Source of the DNA: JAXLYE01 sp046351595
GTDB lineage: Bacteria; Myxococcota_A; Polyangia; Palsa-1104; JAEUJZ01
Length of the DNA stretch: 64,000 nt
Direction of reading: 5' to 3'
Assembly: GCA_046351595.1 (NCBI GenBank)
Contig: JAXLYE010000008.1
Span: 248,001 to 312,000, forward strand
Positions 51,648-60,212 of this stretch are shown piece by piece. A program made the position numbers and the translations under genes. Each line of letters starts with the position of its first letter. Position 1 is the first letter of the stretch. The notes under the pieces were generated by a model. The model was not told where the DNA came from. It did no database searches and saw only the letters and a list, made by a program, of their open reading frames with translations.

Positions 51648-52748
51648 CTAAACTATCCATGTTGCAAGCCGTGCATTAGTATTTGCAAGCGACGCACCAA
51701 TCAAATCGACCCCAGGTTTGTTACGAAAGTAAAATAAGTCGTCCTGTGTCACCCCCGCTACTTGCATAGCAACCTGTAGCATTCGTGGCTTTAGCCGCTT
51801 GTTCAGTTTTCCCGCAATAATCGCCCCCGCAACAGCCCCAGCTATAGAGCCGGCGCCAGGCATCGCCGCTGTTCCTGCTGCTCCTGCTACGGTCGTACAG
51901 ACCGTAGTTACACCAAAACGCGAAAGTAAGGCTATTGCCTTCATTGTATGGACTCGTGCTCGATTGTCGAGACTAACAGCTTTGAATTCTTTCTCAACCG
52001 AGACGATATCTACGAGCAGGCGGATGCCGAGAATTACTTCGCCGACATACGGCAAAAAATCCCCTATAGAATCGGGTACATCAATTCCATGGTTCGCCAT
52101 GAGTAGGTCGACATTTTCAGTTACGTTACCAGTAAATTCTTCACTGAACTCCTGTAAATCAATAAGCTGATAACCGAGTTCTGGGTGTGTCTCAGTAATC
52201 TTGTCGAAAATATCTGTGCTTACAGCGAATAATGTATCGGGCGTCTCTCCCATTGCTTGAACAACAGAGCCAGCATAGTTCGCAGTCCCCATTTTTACCT
52301 GAATGAAGAGATCGTTAGCTCCTTCTGCGACTCCATGCAAATCCCAATCTGGGTTAATAGGGCTGTCTGCTAAGCTGAAATCATGGTCAGGAAAATGCTC
52401 CTTGAGAACTTCTGGTGCTCGTAGTTCTGCCAGTTTGCCCTTTAAACAGCTGATAAAACCTTTAGTTGCGGACTCGCCTTTCTCCGAAACCTCCGAGAAG
52501 TGGTCTATTAGAGAGGATGAAGACGACGAGAATGCAAGATGGTAAGCTTGCTGCAGATCATCAGGCACATTAAAGCGATCGAACAGCGCTATAAGGGAGT
52601 CCTCGACGCCAAGACCGATTTCAATGGCGAATAAATCTCGGTCCATCTTTCTGGCGTGTTCAAGCAGAGCTCGTGCGTCTATTTTGCCTTCTCTATGAGA
52701 GATGGACGGTAGGCGCTCTAAATCTTTCAACAATGCAAGAGACTGCAT
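51648..52748 (-). CDS. Restriction-nuclease-like protein with hydrophobic C-terminus
   Basis: A 366-residue protein from MQSLALLKDLERLPS (52748), on the opposite strand and clearly AT-richer than its neighbours. Residues 115-200 include LKGKLAELRAPEVLKEHFP, then INPDWDLHGV and NDLFIQVKMG: a Glu helix, Asp and Q-x-K arranged as in PD-(D/E)xK endonuclease folds. Near residue 300 is a small, Gly/Ala-rich hydrophobic stretch (TTVCTTVAGAAGTAAMPGAGSIAGAVAGAIIAGK as a glycine-zipper-like element, quoted only for its 280-315 position) that could insert in a membrane. The start overlaps the stop of the coiled-coil gene by one base. No family name is known to me; a defence effector is likely by context. 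Confidence 0.55.
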   Translation of the reverse strand: MQSLALLKDLERLPSISHREGKIDARALLEHARKMDRDLFAIEIGLGVEDSLIALFDRFNVPDDLQQAYHLAFSSSSSSLIDHFSEVSEKGESATKGFISCLKGKLAELRAPEVLKEHFPDHDFSLADSPINPDWDLHGVAEGANDLFIQVKMGTANYAGSVVQAMGETPDTLFAVSTDIFDKITETHPELGYQLIDLQEFSEEFTGNVTENVDLLMANHGIDVPDSIGDFLPYVGEVILGIRLLVDIVSVEKEFKAVSLDNRARVHTMKAIALLSRFGVTTVCTTVAGAAGTAAMPGAGSIAGAVAGAIIAGKLNKRLKPRMLQVAMQVAGVTQDDLFYFRNKPGVDLIGASLANTNARLATWIV

Positions 52749-53485
52749 TACCTGACTCCGCCGCGCAGCACCGCTAGCGCAAACAGCGCGGAGGCAAGCG
52801 CGATGATGGAAGCAAAGAGCGAGATTAATACAGGGGGTGTAGTCCACAGTCTGCTAGCGTTCATGGAGAGACTGGTCAGGTCATAGCTGCTTTCAGGCAG
52901 CGCCCGCTGTACGGCCGGCTCGGCCCTAGAATGGGTTACTTGTAAAGCTACAGTTTCTCCTTGCCAAGCCTTGAGTTCAGTCTCTTGTGCTGTAAGACGC
53001 GCTTCTAGTTTACTGAGCGCATTGCTTTGTTGTGTTGCCAAAATTTCTTTATCTTCTTTAGTCTCTATGGATAGTCGAGTAAGGTCATCTGCAAGTTTCT
53101 GATTCCGCTCAATAACATCGGCGAACTGGGCATCCAGGCGGCTGTCTAGGGCTTCGATCGTAGTCCCGGTCTGTTTAAGTCCGATTTGTAAGTTACCTAA
53201 CTTATCGTTCATCTCTACGCGGAGCTTACTAAGGTCCTCAGCTTGCTGTTCAAGACGCTTTCCAAGCTTAAGTGCGCGTTCAGTAATTTTTCTATTCTCT
53301 TCTATAGCCTGCGCCCTTAGTCGAGCTTCTAGTGTGGCAAGTAAACTCGGGGTCCCTTCTAATTGGCGAGACAGCTCAGCGACTGTGTCATGCAGCTTGA
53401 TTACGCGCGGTATCAGAGTCTGATTGATCTGGTCCTGCTCCTGCCAGAAGCGAACCTTATCGGCGATCGAGGGCACCTGTTCCAT
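52748..53485 (-). CDS. Tail-anchored coiled-coil protein
   Basis: A 245-residue protein; I choose the start at MEQVPSIADKVRFW (53485), 5 bases after AAGGTG, although the frame is open further upstream. Residues 15-190 are a nearly continuous coiled coil (LEQQAEDLSKLRVEMNDKL, LEARLTAQETELKAWQ). One C-terminal transmembrane helix (LISLFASIIALASALFALAVL) makes it tail-anchored. It is coupled to the nuclease-like gene (TAATG overlap), and both share low GC, so they were probably acquired together. It may be a membrane sensor for the nuclease-like partner; this is inference. Confidence 0.6.
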   Translation of the reverse strand: MEQVPSIADKVRFWQEQDQINQTLIPRVIKLHDTVAELSRQLEGTPSLLATLEARLRAQAIEENRKITERALKLGKRLEQQAEDLSKLRVEMNDKLGNLQIGLKQTGTTIEALDSRLDAQFADVIERNQKLADDLTRLSIETKEDKEILATQQSNALSKLEARLTAQETELKAWQGETVALQVTHSRAEPAVQRALPESSYDLTSLSMNASRLWTTPPVLISLFASIIALASALFALAVLRGGVR

Positions 53486-53934
53486 GGACGCACCTTGCTG
53501 TGAGCTAGCCGAAGCCAGGTACGTATACCAAAAAAATGCCATGCTGGGGATCAGATGCAAGCCTCCGCTGGCAAGGCTCTCGTGATGCCGGTAGAGACTT
53601 GGGCTTGGTTCTACGCATCGTCGTCGTGCAGTGTGCAGCCCAAGAGCCGTGGCCCTCACTTTTCGTTGGCTTCGGGAAGCCCGCGTCTCATCACCACCGC
53701 ATGCTTGCAGCCGCCTCGCTTGCCAGAGGAACGTGGAAACGACTGGCGGCCACTGATGAGGAGTTGGCTCGCAACCGCTGTGGCTCGGGGGCACACTCAG
53801 CCCGAAAGGCGCGCGCTGCTCTAATCAGTTTGGCTAAATACGCCCCTCACCGAGGGCCGCCGCTCTGCTTGGTGCGGACTGAGGAAATGGGCGTAACCAC
53901 GGGAAGGATGAGCCCGCGTGCCGCGGCGTCCTGC
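53486..53934. other. 450-bp gap, no supported gene
   Basis: Upstream region of the coiled-coil/nuclease pair and 3' side of the XRE gene. Overlapping frames on both strands show no motif. It must hold the promoter for the minus-strand pair, but I see no convincing boxes. Confidence 0.35.
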
Positions 53935-54228
53935 TCACGAGTGGACGATTGCGGAGTCTCCAGCCGCGGGCTGCTCCGGATCGCGCAGGCGGACCCCGGG
54001 CCCACCGCCGTTGGTCGGGATGAAGAGGACGCCGCCCTCTTCGAGGGCCCGCTGCAGCACGGCCAGCGTCGAGGGCATGGGCTTGCGGACGCCGTTCTCG
54101 AAGTCGTGCACCGTCCGGAAGTGGACGCCTGCAGCCTCGGCCAGATCGGTCTGGGACCAGTCCAAGAGCGCCCGGGCGGCCTTGCACTGGCGCGGGATGA
54201 TCTGCAGGTTTTTGTCCGAAGTATGCAT
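53935..54228 (-). CDS. XRE-family helix-turn-helix regulator
   Basis: A 97-residue DNA-binding protein. The HTH reads ALLDWSQTDLAEAAGVHFRTVHDFENGVRKP, and the tail GVLFIPTNGGGPGVRLRDPE is the same type as in the regulator at 19923-20177. It is divergent from the 54402 gene, separated by about 170 bases, and probably controls that gene and itself. Confidence 0.85.
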   Translation of the reverse strand: MHTSDKNLQIIPRQCKAARALLDWSQTDLAEAAGVHFRTVHDFENGVRKPMPSTLAVLQRALEEGGVLFIPTNGGGPGVRLRDPEQPAAGDSAIVHS

Positions 54229-54401
54229 ATTTTATGTTGATCTAGATGGCTGGCTCGACTAGCCTTCGAGTCCGTCGGAGGTGGCACTATGCCACTTCAC
54301 CTCATGGGCATCCAGGCATGTCCTCGGGCGACGTCTGCCCGAGGGAGCGCGCGCACATTCCGGAGCATCGCCCGTGCGTCCTCACGCATGGAGGGATTCC
54401 T

Positions 54402-54797
54402 ATGTCTTCGCTCGAGGGTGCGCAACAGGATCTGTCAGTATTTGCGAAAAAGTCCCTGGCTGTACGGAACCAGGCTGATGACCACGAGGAGGCCGAGCGC
54501 TTCATCGCAGATCGCATGCAGGGTCTGCGCGAGCGAATGGGAGCACGATGCGAGTCGTTCCTGGTACGGCGCGATGTGGTGCCCGGTCGACGGGGGCCTG
54601 AGCGGGTCTTGGTCGAAGGGCTGCGGATCTGCCCGCAGCGCGAGCGGGCCGATTCGGAATGGTGGCTGATCGTCTGGAACGTCGATCGGCTCGAGGTGGA
54701 ATTCCGGCGCTACGCGACCCGCGCAGCGCTCAGGGAGGCAGCGCGGGCGGACTACCAGCTCTCGCGGCCCCAGCCGGGGCCCGAGCACTCTGCGTAG
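54402..54797 (+). CDS. Hypothetical protein divergent from XRE regulator
   Basis: A 131-residue protein; ATG 54402 (MSSLEGAQQDLSVFAKK) has GGAGGG 6 bases upstream, better than starts further upstream. The sequence is charged with no membrane segment; the middle has CESFLVRRDVVPGRRGPERVLVEGLRICP and WWLIVWNVDRLEVEFRRYA, which could be a small beta-rich fold. I recognise no family. It is convergent with the radical SAM gene and overlaps its end by 46 bases. Confidence 0.55.
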   Translation: MSSLEGAQQDLSVFAKKSLAVRNQADDHEEAERFIADRMQGLRERMGARCESFLVRRDVVPGRRGPERVLVEGLRICPQRERADSEWWLIVWNVDRLEVEFRRYATRAALREAARADYQLSRPQPGPEHSA

Positions 54798-56068
54798 GCG
54801 CGGGCGATCCAGGCTCCTACGGGGTCGCTCCCGCGCTGGTGGAACCCGGCGCGGCCTAGCGGGCGGAAGTCCTGCAGCGGGCTGCCGACCAGCGGCGTGA
54901 AGCGCGTGAACTGCAGGCGCTCGGGGCGGACGCGCTGCGCCAGGCGGATGGAGGCGCTGACCGTCTCGTCGCTCTCGCCGGGCAGGCCGAGGACGAAGCC
55001 GACGCTGCGGGCGATGCCGGCGGCCTTGAGGAGTTCTGCGCCGCGCACCAGATCCTCGACGGTGGCGCCCTTGTGGATGCGGTCGAGGATGTCCTGGCTG
55101 CCGGACTCGAAGCCCAGGTACACCTGGTGGCAGCCGGCGGCGGCCATGGCATCGGCCATCTCAGCGGTGAGCTGGTCGGCGCGGGCGTTGCAGAACCAGG
55201 ACAGGCGCAGGCCGCGCTCGACCAGGCCGCGGCACAGCGCGAGCGTGCGGCGCGAGTTGATGGTGAACACGTCATCGACGAACGAGACCTCGCGCACGCC
55301 GTGCTCTGCGGCGAGGCGCACGAGCTCGTCGAGGACGGCGGGCACCGCGGGGCCGCGCACCTTCTTGCCCATGACCGCGGGGCTGCTGCAGAAGCCGCAG
55401 CGGTGCGGACATCCCCGCGTGGTCATCATCGTTACCATCGGCCGCTGCCTGGCGTCCGGGCAGAAGTACTGCGGCAGCGGCAGCCCGTGCAGGCGCGGGA
55501 ACGGCAGCGCGGCGAAGTCCTGTACTTGCAAGATCGTCGGGTCCAGGTGCGTGTCCCTGCCTTCGCTTCGCGCGCACAGACCGGGCAGGCCCACCAGCGG
55601 TTCGTCGCGCTGCAGCCGCGCGCAGAGCTCGGGGAAGATCACCTCTCCCTCGCCGCGCACGACGTAGTCGACCGATGGACAGCGCGCCAGCACATCGAGC
55701 GGTGCCAGGCTCGCGTGCGGCCCGCCGACCGCGATCGCGATTCCTGATTCCTTGAGCGGCGCGGCGAAGGTCTCGATCAGCTCCAGGGTGTAGCTGGTGA
55801 CGGTCATGCCGACGAGCTTGGGGCACATCTCGCAGATTAGCGCGTGCGCACGAGCCGCATCGATGCCCAGCCCGTCCGCATCCAGTACCGCCACCTCGTC
55901 GGGCGGGACGGTCGCTGCGAGCTGGCAGAGCCCGAGCGGCGGGTAGACGGACATCGAGCGCGTGAACGCCTTGCAAGCGCCCGGCGGCTGCACCAGAACC
56001 ACCAGCGGCTGCGCGGGCAGCGAGTACGTAGACGGATCACAGACGAGATCAAGGCTGTGTTCAGCCAT
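54752..56068 (-). CDS. B12-binding radical SAM protein
   Basis: A 438-residue enzyme with a GGAG site 6 bases before ATG 56068. Residues 20-160 are a cobalamin-binding Rossmann domain (VVLVQPPGA, VYPPLGLCQLAATV, IAVGGPHASLAP). Residues 210-420 are the radical SAM barrel with TRGCPHRCGFCSSP (C-x3-C-x2-C binding a 4Fe-4S cluster), GVREVSFVDDVFTINSRRTLALC and VYLGFESGSQDIL. Such enzymes do radical methylations or other hard C-C bond chemistry in natural-product and lipid pathways. The substrate is not evident. It is a stand-alone gene. Confidence 0.92.
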   Translation of the reverse strand: MAEHSLDLVCDPSTYSLPAQPLVVLVQPPGACKAFTRSMSVYPPLGLCQLAATVPPDEVAVLDADGLGIDAARAHALICEMCPKLVGMTVTSYTLELIETFAAPLKESGIAIAVGGPHASLAPLDVLARCPSVDYVVRGEGEVIFPELCARLQRDEPLVGLPGLCARSEGRDTHLDPTILQVQDFAALPFPRLHGLPLPQYFCPDARQRPMVTMMTTRGCPHRCGFCSSPAVMGKKVRGPAVPAVLDELVRLAAEHGVREVSFVDDVFTINSRRTLALCRGLVERGLRLSWFCNARADQLTAEMADAMAAAGCHQVYLGFESGSQDILDRIHKGATVEDLVRGAELLKAAGIARSVGFVLGLPGESDETVSASIRLAQRVRPERLQFTRFTPLVGSPLQDFRPLGRAGFHQRGSDPVGAWIARAYAECSGPGWGRESW

Positions 56069-56193
56069 GACAGGCTCCTTCCGGCTCTCTGGGAACCGGA
56101 CAAAGGGATTCCGGTTGCGCGCGGGCCGCGCCCAGAGCCCCCTCGCTCCGGTGGCGCAGCCCGCGCGCAGGCTACGTTCGGTCTACCTGCGGG

Positions 56194-56739
56194 CTACCGC
56201 GGCGCCACGGTCAGCAGCAGGCTCTGGACGCGGCCCAGGTTGCTGATCGTGAGCGTGCCGCGGCGCAGGTCCGCCTCGGTGAAGCGCACCGTGCTCGGCC
56301 CGCCGATGACGTCGTTGGCGGACACGTCCTCGTCGTAGACCGTCAGGCTCACGCCCGGCCCGGTGAGCGTGGCCGCGGTGTACGTCGCGCCCTCGCGCCA
56401 CACGGGCGTGAAGGTGTCCTGCTGGGTCGAGGTCTGCCGCCCGTCGATCATCACGAACGGGTCCGGCGCGCCGCCGAAGGCGTCCCAGGCGTCTCCGTTG
56501 CTCTTGGTCGAGGCGATGCGGGCGCTGTCCACACCGAGCACCCAGGTCGAGCTCGGGTTGATCCCGCACGTCCCGGTCGCGGTCGAGCACACCTCATACG
56601 AGGCGCAGCTGCCGCACTTGTTGGGCGTGGGGTCGGGACCGGGGCCGGGGCCGGGATCCTGCGTGTCGCGCCCGCAAGCGCTGGTGAGCAGGCACAGGCC
56701 GAACAGGGAAGCGGTGAGGGAGTTCTGGATCTTCAACAT
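56194..56739 (-). CDS. Lipoprotein with C2-like domain
   Basis: A 181-residue protein. The signal peptide SLTASLFGLCLLTSAC ends in a proper lipobox (LTSAC). A short Gly/Pro linker (DPGPGPGPDP) and a Cys pair (CGSCASYEVC) precede a beta-sandwich with WDAFGGAPDPFVMIDGRQTSTQQDTFTPVW, SLTVYDEDVSANDVIGG and LTISNLGRVQSLLL, the typical D-P-(Y/F)-V...D-E-D layout of C2 calcium/phospholipid-binding domains. It is likely attached to the envelope; partner and role unknown. Confidence 0.75.
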   Translation of the reverse strand: MLKIQNSLTASLFGLCLLTSACGRDTQDPGPGPGPDPTPNKCGSCASYEVCSTATGTCGINPSSTWVLGVDSARIASTKSNGDAWDAFGGAPDPFVMIDGRQTSTQQDTFTPVWREGATYTAATLTGPGVSLTVYDEDVSANDVIGGPSTVRFTEADLRRGTLTISNLGRVQSLLLTVAPR

Positions 56740-56759
56740 GTCGGGTCTTCTTTCGATCG

Positions 56760-56781
56760 CCGCAGGCCCTAGTGCCTGCGG
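56760..56781. other. 8-bp inverted repeat between two minus-strand genes
   Basis: CCGCAGGC and GCCTGCGG are perfectly complementary around a 6-base loop. It lies 21 bases upstream of the C2 lipoprotein start and downstream of the 56860 gene. It could be part of a terminator or a 5'-leader structure; no T-run follows on the minus strand. Confidence 0.35.
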
Positions 56782-56859
56782 GCGAGGCGCTCTTTTTCGA
56801 CCTCGCAGACCCGCTCACGGGGATCGGCCAAGACCCGGACAAACTTTTCAAAAAAATTT

Positions 56860-58872
56860 CTAACTGCTTGATTGGCAAGGAGATCCGCTCGTCGTTTGGC
56901 GCCTGATGGCCAGCCAGAGAAGCGCCCGTAGCCGACCGCCGGGCGCCAGCTGCCAGCTCAGGCTCAGCGGATCGAGCTTCTTGTAGGCGGCGCGCAGCTT
57001 GGCCAGGGCGCGCTGGCCGCGCTTCTCCACCGTGGCCTTGTTCTTGACCCCGAGGCGCTCTGCGATCTCTTCAAAGGTCAGATCCTCGACCTCGTGCCAC
57101 TGGATGATCTGGCGCTCATCCTCATCGAGCATGCTCATGGCCTGCTGCGTCAGGGTGCAGGGCTGCCGCTCGAGCAGCTCCAGATCCGGCCGCGGCAGGG
57201 TCGAGCAGACCTTCGAGAGCTTCGGCATGGCGCGCTGGTGGATCTTCACTTCACGGAACCAAGTCATGACCTCGTTCATGAAGACCTTCAGGAACAGCGC
57301 GCGTGGCATGGACGAGGTCAGGTCTTTTGCGCTGGTGCACGTCTGGATGACCGCGTTCATGAAGAGCTCGCGGAACTCCTGCTGCGGCAGGCTGATGCCC
57401 TGGTTCTGCAGCATCTTGAACGCCGGGCCCTCCATCGCGAACTTCAGCCTCCCGATGCACACGCGGATGAACTCCTGCGGCGCACCAGCCAGGCTGTCGT
57501 CGATGGGCATGGCGCCACCCGGCGGCGGGGCACTGAGCGCGGCGGCCAGCTCGGCAAGCGTGAAGGACTCGATCAGCTCTCCGACGGCGAGCTCGCGATC
57601 CTTGAGGTCTTCGTCGTCGTGCAGCTCCTGCCCGCGCAGGTAGGCCAGCCCGACGAAGGCCGGGACCTGGCCCACGATGGCTTTGGCCTGCGCCGCGGCC
57701 AGGCGCGCCCGGGGCTCATACTCATACAGGCGGTGCGTGCGCAGGCGATCCATCTCCCGCTCGGCGGTGGCGCTGTCCGTCGCCGCAGCGACCCCGGGAT
57801 CGAGCTGGACCTGCGTCTCGGCCAGCTCGCCCAGGCTGAACGCGTACGCCGAGCGGCTGGTGCCCAGGAGCAGCAGCGCGCTGGCCATTCCGGTATCCGT
57901 TCGGTGCTGGCGCTCGTACGTGAGCCCCTGCTCGATCTGGTCGCCCGTGAGGCGCCCGGAGAACTCTCGCGCCGGGCCGCGGTCGGGCAGCCTTCGGCCC
58001 TCACGCTGCGAGCGGGCCAGCAGCAGGTTGGCGCGTGCCGCATCCGCATATGCGCGCGCGAGCTTCTGCAGCGCCGCCTCATCCGGAACGATCACTCCGT
58101 TCAGGTCCGCCTGGCTGGCCCGCAGCGCCAGATCGGACTCCTCCATCGCCCAGCTGATGATGGGAATGAAGATCGGCTCCATGAGGAGCCGCACGAAGCG
58201 CTCCTGCTTCTCGGGAGGGACGGTGATACCAGCCGGCTCGAGCATCGCGATGAGCTGCGCCGGTCGGTTCTGCAGCAGATCGAGCAGCGACGTCAGATCC
58301 ACCCAGGTCGAGTAGGCTTCGCTGAGCGCCAGCGCGACGCTGGCAGAGCTTACCCGCACCACCCCGAGCTGAGTGTAGAAGGCGTCCAGGCGCGCGCGCA
58401 CCTCGGGGAGCCGGCTTGATGGCGCGCCCAGGCCCGCATCCTGCGCCTCCTCCTTGGCCACCGCCTCACGGACACCGGTCAGGAACTCGGCCAGAATGAA
58501 GTCCTTGCTCGCCTTCCACCAGGCGGCGTAGTGCTTGCCGCGATCCCGGAGCTTCTCGGCCTCGGTGCGGTTCTTCTGAACCGTGGCGGACCAGCGCTGC
58601 AGCTTGGGCGGCCCGGCTCCTGGGCTCAGGCTCCCCAAGACGCTCCCGAGACGCATCAGCATTGTCTCGGTGCGCGCCTGCACCAGGGCTAGCGTCGCGG
58701 CAGACGGCGCCATCTGGTCCGGCGTGAGCGCCGCGCGCCCGAGCTGCGGCTTGCCATATAGCACCTCGTACGGCTCGATGACGCTCGGGTGCTGCGCCGA
58801 GGCGAGCGGAGAGAAGAGGAGAACAGAGAGGAGAATCAGCAGAGAGAACCGGGCCGCGCGCACAGTCTGCAT
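56860..58872 (-). CDS. Signal-peptide protein fused to a sigma-factor-like C-terminus
   Basis: A 670-residue protein. The N-terminus is a clear signal peptide (FSLLILLSVLLFSPLASAQ). Residues 30-460 are helical with no known domain (ERQHRTDTGMASALLLLGTSRSAYAFSLGE). From about residue 475, FRELFMNAVIQTC and ALFLKVFMNEVMTWFREVKIHQR resemble sigma region 2; MLDEDERQIIQWHEVEDLTFEEIAERLGVKNKATVEKRGQRAL is a good sigma region 4 HTH. A DNA-binding sigma module on an exported protein makes no simple sense. Either the signal acts as a membrane anchor with release by proteolysis, or two genes were fused. The frame is continuous. Function unknown. Confidence 0.6.
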   Translation of the reverse strand: MQTVRAARFSLLILLSVLLFSPLASAQHPSVIEPYEVLYGKPQLGRAALTPDQMAPSAATLALVQARTETMLMRLGSVLGSLSPGAGPPKLQRWSATVQKNRTEAEKLRDRGKHYAAWWKASKDFILAEFLTGVREAVAKEEAQDAGLGAPSSRLPEVRARLDAFYTQLGVVRVSSASVALALSEAYSTWVDLTSLLDLLQNRPAQLIAMLEPAGITVPPEKQERFVRLLMEPIFIPIISWAMEESDLALRASQADLNGVIVPDEAALQKLARAYADAARANLLLARSQREGRRLPDRGPAREFSGRLTGDQIEQGLTYERQHRTDTGMASALLLLGTSRSAYAFSLGELAETQVQLDPGVAAATDSATAEREMDRLRTHRLYEYEPRARLAAAQAKAIVGQVPAFVGLAYLRGQELHDDEDLKDRELAVGELIESFTLAELAAALSAPPPGGAMPIDDSLAGAPQEFIRVCIGRLKFAMEGPAFKMLQNQGISLPQQEFRELFMNAVIQTCTSAKDLTSSMPRALFLKVFMNEVMTWFREVKIHQRAMPKLSKVCSTLPRPDLELLERQPCTLTQQAMSMLDEDERQIIQWHEVEDLTFEEIAERLGVKNKATVEKRGQRALAKLRAAYKKLDPLSLSWQLAPGGRLRALLWLAIRRQTTSGSPCQSSS

Positions 58873-58995
58873 GGCCGCAGCATACCCAAACTCCTGAGTT
58901 ATTCGGCGCGGAGCAAACTCACCGTCGGGATTGATTCGGGTTGCTAGGCACGCTCAACCTGCATCCCTATATCACGAAGGGCAGAACTGCGCGCA

Positions 58996-59973
58996 TCAAG
59001 ACAGGAGTCTCAGAACCTGATCTGATATCCGGTCCACCTCCGCCGTGTCCCCATGCCTCAGCGCCGAGCTACGGGCCTGGCCGAGCCGCTCGAGCGCCCG
59101 GGGCAGGTCCCCGCGTGCGGCGTGCACCAGCGCCATCATGCAATAGGTGCGCTCGACGACCTGGCGCTCGTTTTTCATCTGTGCCTCGGAAAGCAGCCGC
59201 TGGAGCTGGTCGAGCAGCTCGTGGGGCCGCTCCTTTGCGATCTCCCAGAAGCCGCGGGCAAAGGGAACCGCGTCCTGTGGCTGCCGCGGCGGAGCGACTG
59301 ACGCTGCTGAGTCGACGTCCGGAGCGTAAGACTGGGTATGAGCCCTCGGCTCTCCCGCAAGCGGCTCTGCTTTTGGGCTGTGTACCTGCGTATCAGGAGC
59401 CTCCTCTTCAGCGGCAGACTCAGTTCGTACAGGCGCTGGCAAGACATCACTCACAGGCTCCACGCTGCTTCCTACTTCGGAGGCCGCTGCATCGGCAGAC
59501 GATACGTTCTTCGCCTCCTGGTTGTTTGATGCCTCAACCTCAGGCACGAGTGCCTCGGCCGGCTTGTCGGCGACATTCGGCTCCTCTCCGGGCGCTTCCA
59601 GAGGCGTCTCCGCGCCCTGTGGCGCGTCACCAGCCGTTGCAATCACCGCTGGTCCTCCCTCGGCAGCAGGCGATGAAGCGGGCAGTGCGTCATGAACTAC
59701 CTGTATCCGCAGGGTCATCTGTCGGCCGCAGGAGCAGCGGAAAGAGTGGACAAAGGTTTCTGCGTGATGAGCCCCATCGAGCGGCAGCGAAACCTGCTCA
59801 GGCGCTGGCTGCGCCTGCACCTGCTCGGAGACGGCTGCCCCCGGCCCGCGTGCCGTCCCTTTCTTCTTGCTCTCCCGGTACGCCTGCGACTTACAGCGCC
59901 CGTGCGGGCAGTACATCGCCCCGTGTCGCATGCCCTCCGGGAGCTCGCTCCCACACTGCACGCAGTTCCGCAT
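58996..59973 (-). CDS. Zinc-ribbon protein with acidic linker and helical C-terminus
   Basis: A 325-residue protein from MRNCVQCGSELPEGMRHG (59973). The N-terminal ribbon CVQC...MYCPHGRCKSQAYRESKK has the same layout as those in the 17440 and 60213 genes. A second C-x-C (FRCSCGRQM) lies near residue 80. The middle is an acidic, Ala/Pro-rich linker; the last 85 residues are helices of TPR type (LLDQLQRLLSEAQM, ERLGQARSSALRHGD). It is divergent from the 60213 gene. No family name is known; nucleic-acid binding is plausible from the ribbon. Confidence 0.55.
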   Translation of the reverse strand: MRNCVQCGSELPEGMRHGAMYCPHGRCKSQAYRESKKKGTARGPGAAVSEQVQAQPAPEQVSLPLDGAHHAETFVHSFRCSCGRQMTLRIQVVHDALPASSPAAEGGPAVIATAGDAPQGAETPLEAPGEEPNVADKPAEALVPEVEASNNQEAKNVSSADAAASEVGSSVEPVSDVLPAPVRTESAAEEEAPDTQVHSPKAEPLAGEPRAHTQSYAPDVDSAASVAPPRQPQDAVPFARGFWEIAKERPHELLDQLQRLLSEAQMKNERQVVERTYCMMALVHAARGDLPRALERLGQARSSALRHGDTAEVDRISDQVLRLLS

Positions 59974-60154
59974 TCGAGCAGAGTACCGCGTCTCGCAGCC
60001 CTTCGCGATTGGTGATTGCCGTGACATCGGTAACACGGCTCCGGGCTGTGCGCACCGAGGGCTACTGTCGGATTCTCGGCTCCCAACGTCACCGCTATCA
60101 CCGAAGTCACCGTTTACAACAAACCGATCTCGCTCTGTGAAACGGCTCGTTACG

Positions 60155-60185
60155 GCTCGATCGAGCTTCCTGTGACGGCTATACT
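60155..60185 (+). promoter_or_regulatory. Candidate promoter with 12-bp palindrome
   Basis: A perfect palindrome GCTCGATCGAGC (60155-60166) is followed by TATACT (60180-60185), a good -10 box, 28 bases before the ATG at 60213. The palindrome covers the -35 position and may be an operator. It could serve both divergent zinc-ribbon genes. Confidence 0.4.
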
Positions 60186-60212
60186 GATCGAGTAGCGAGA
60201 GGAGCCGTGACG

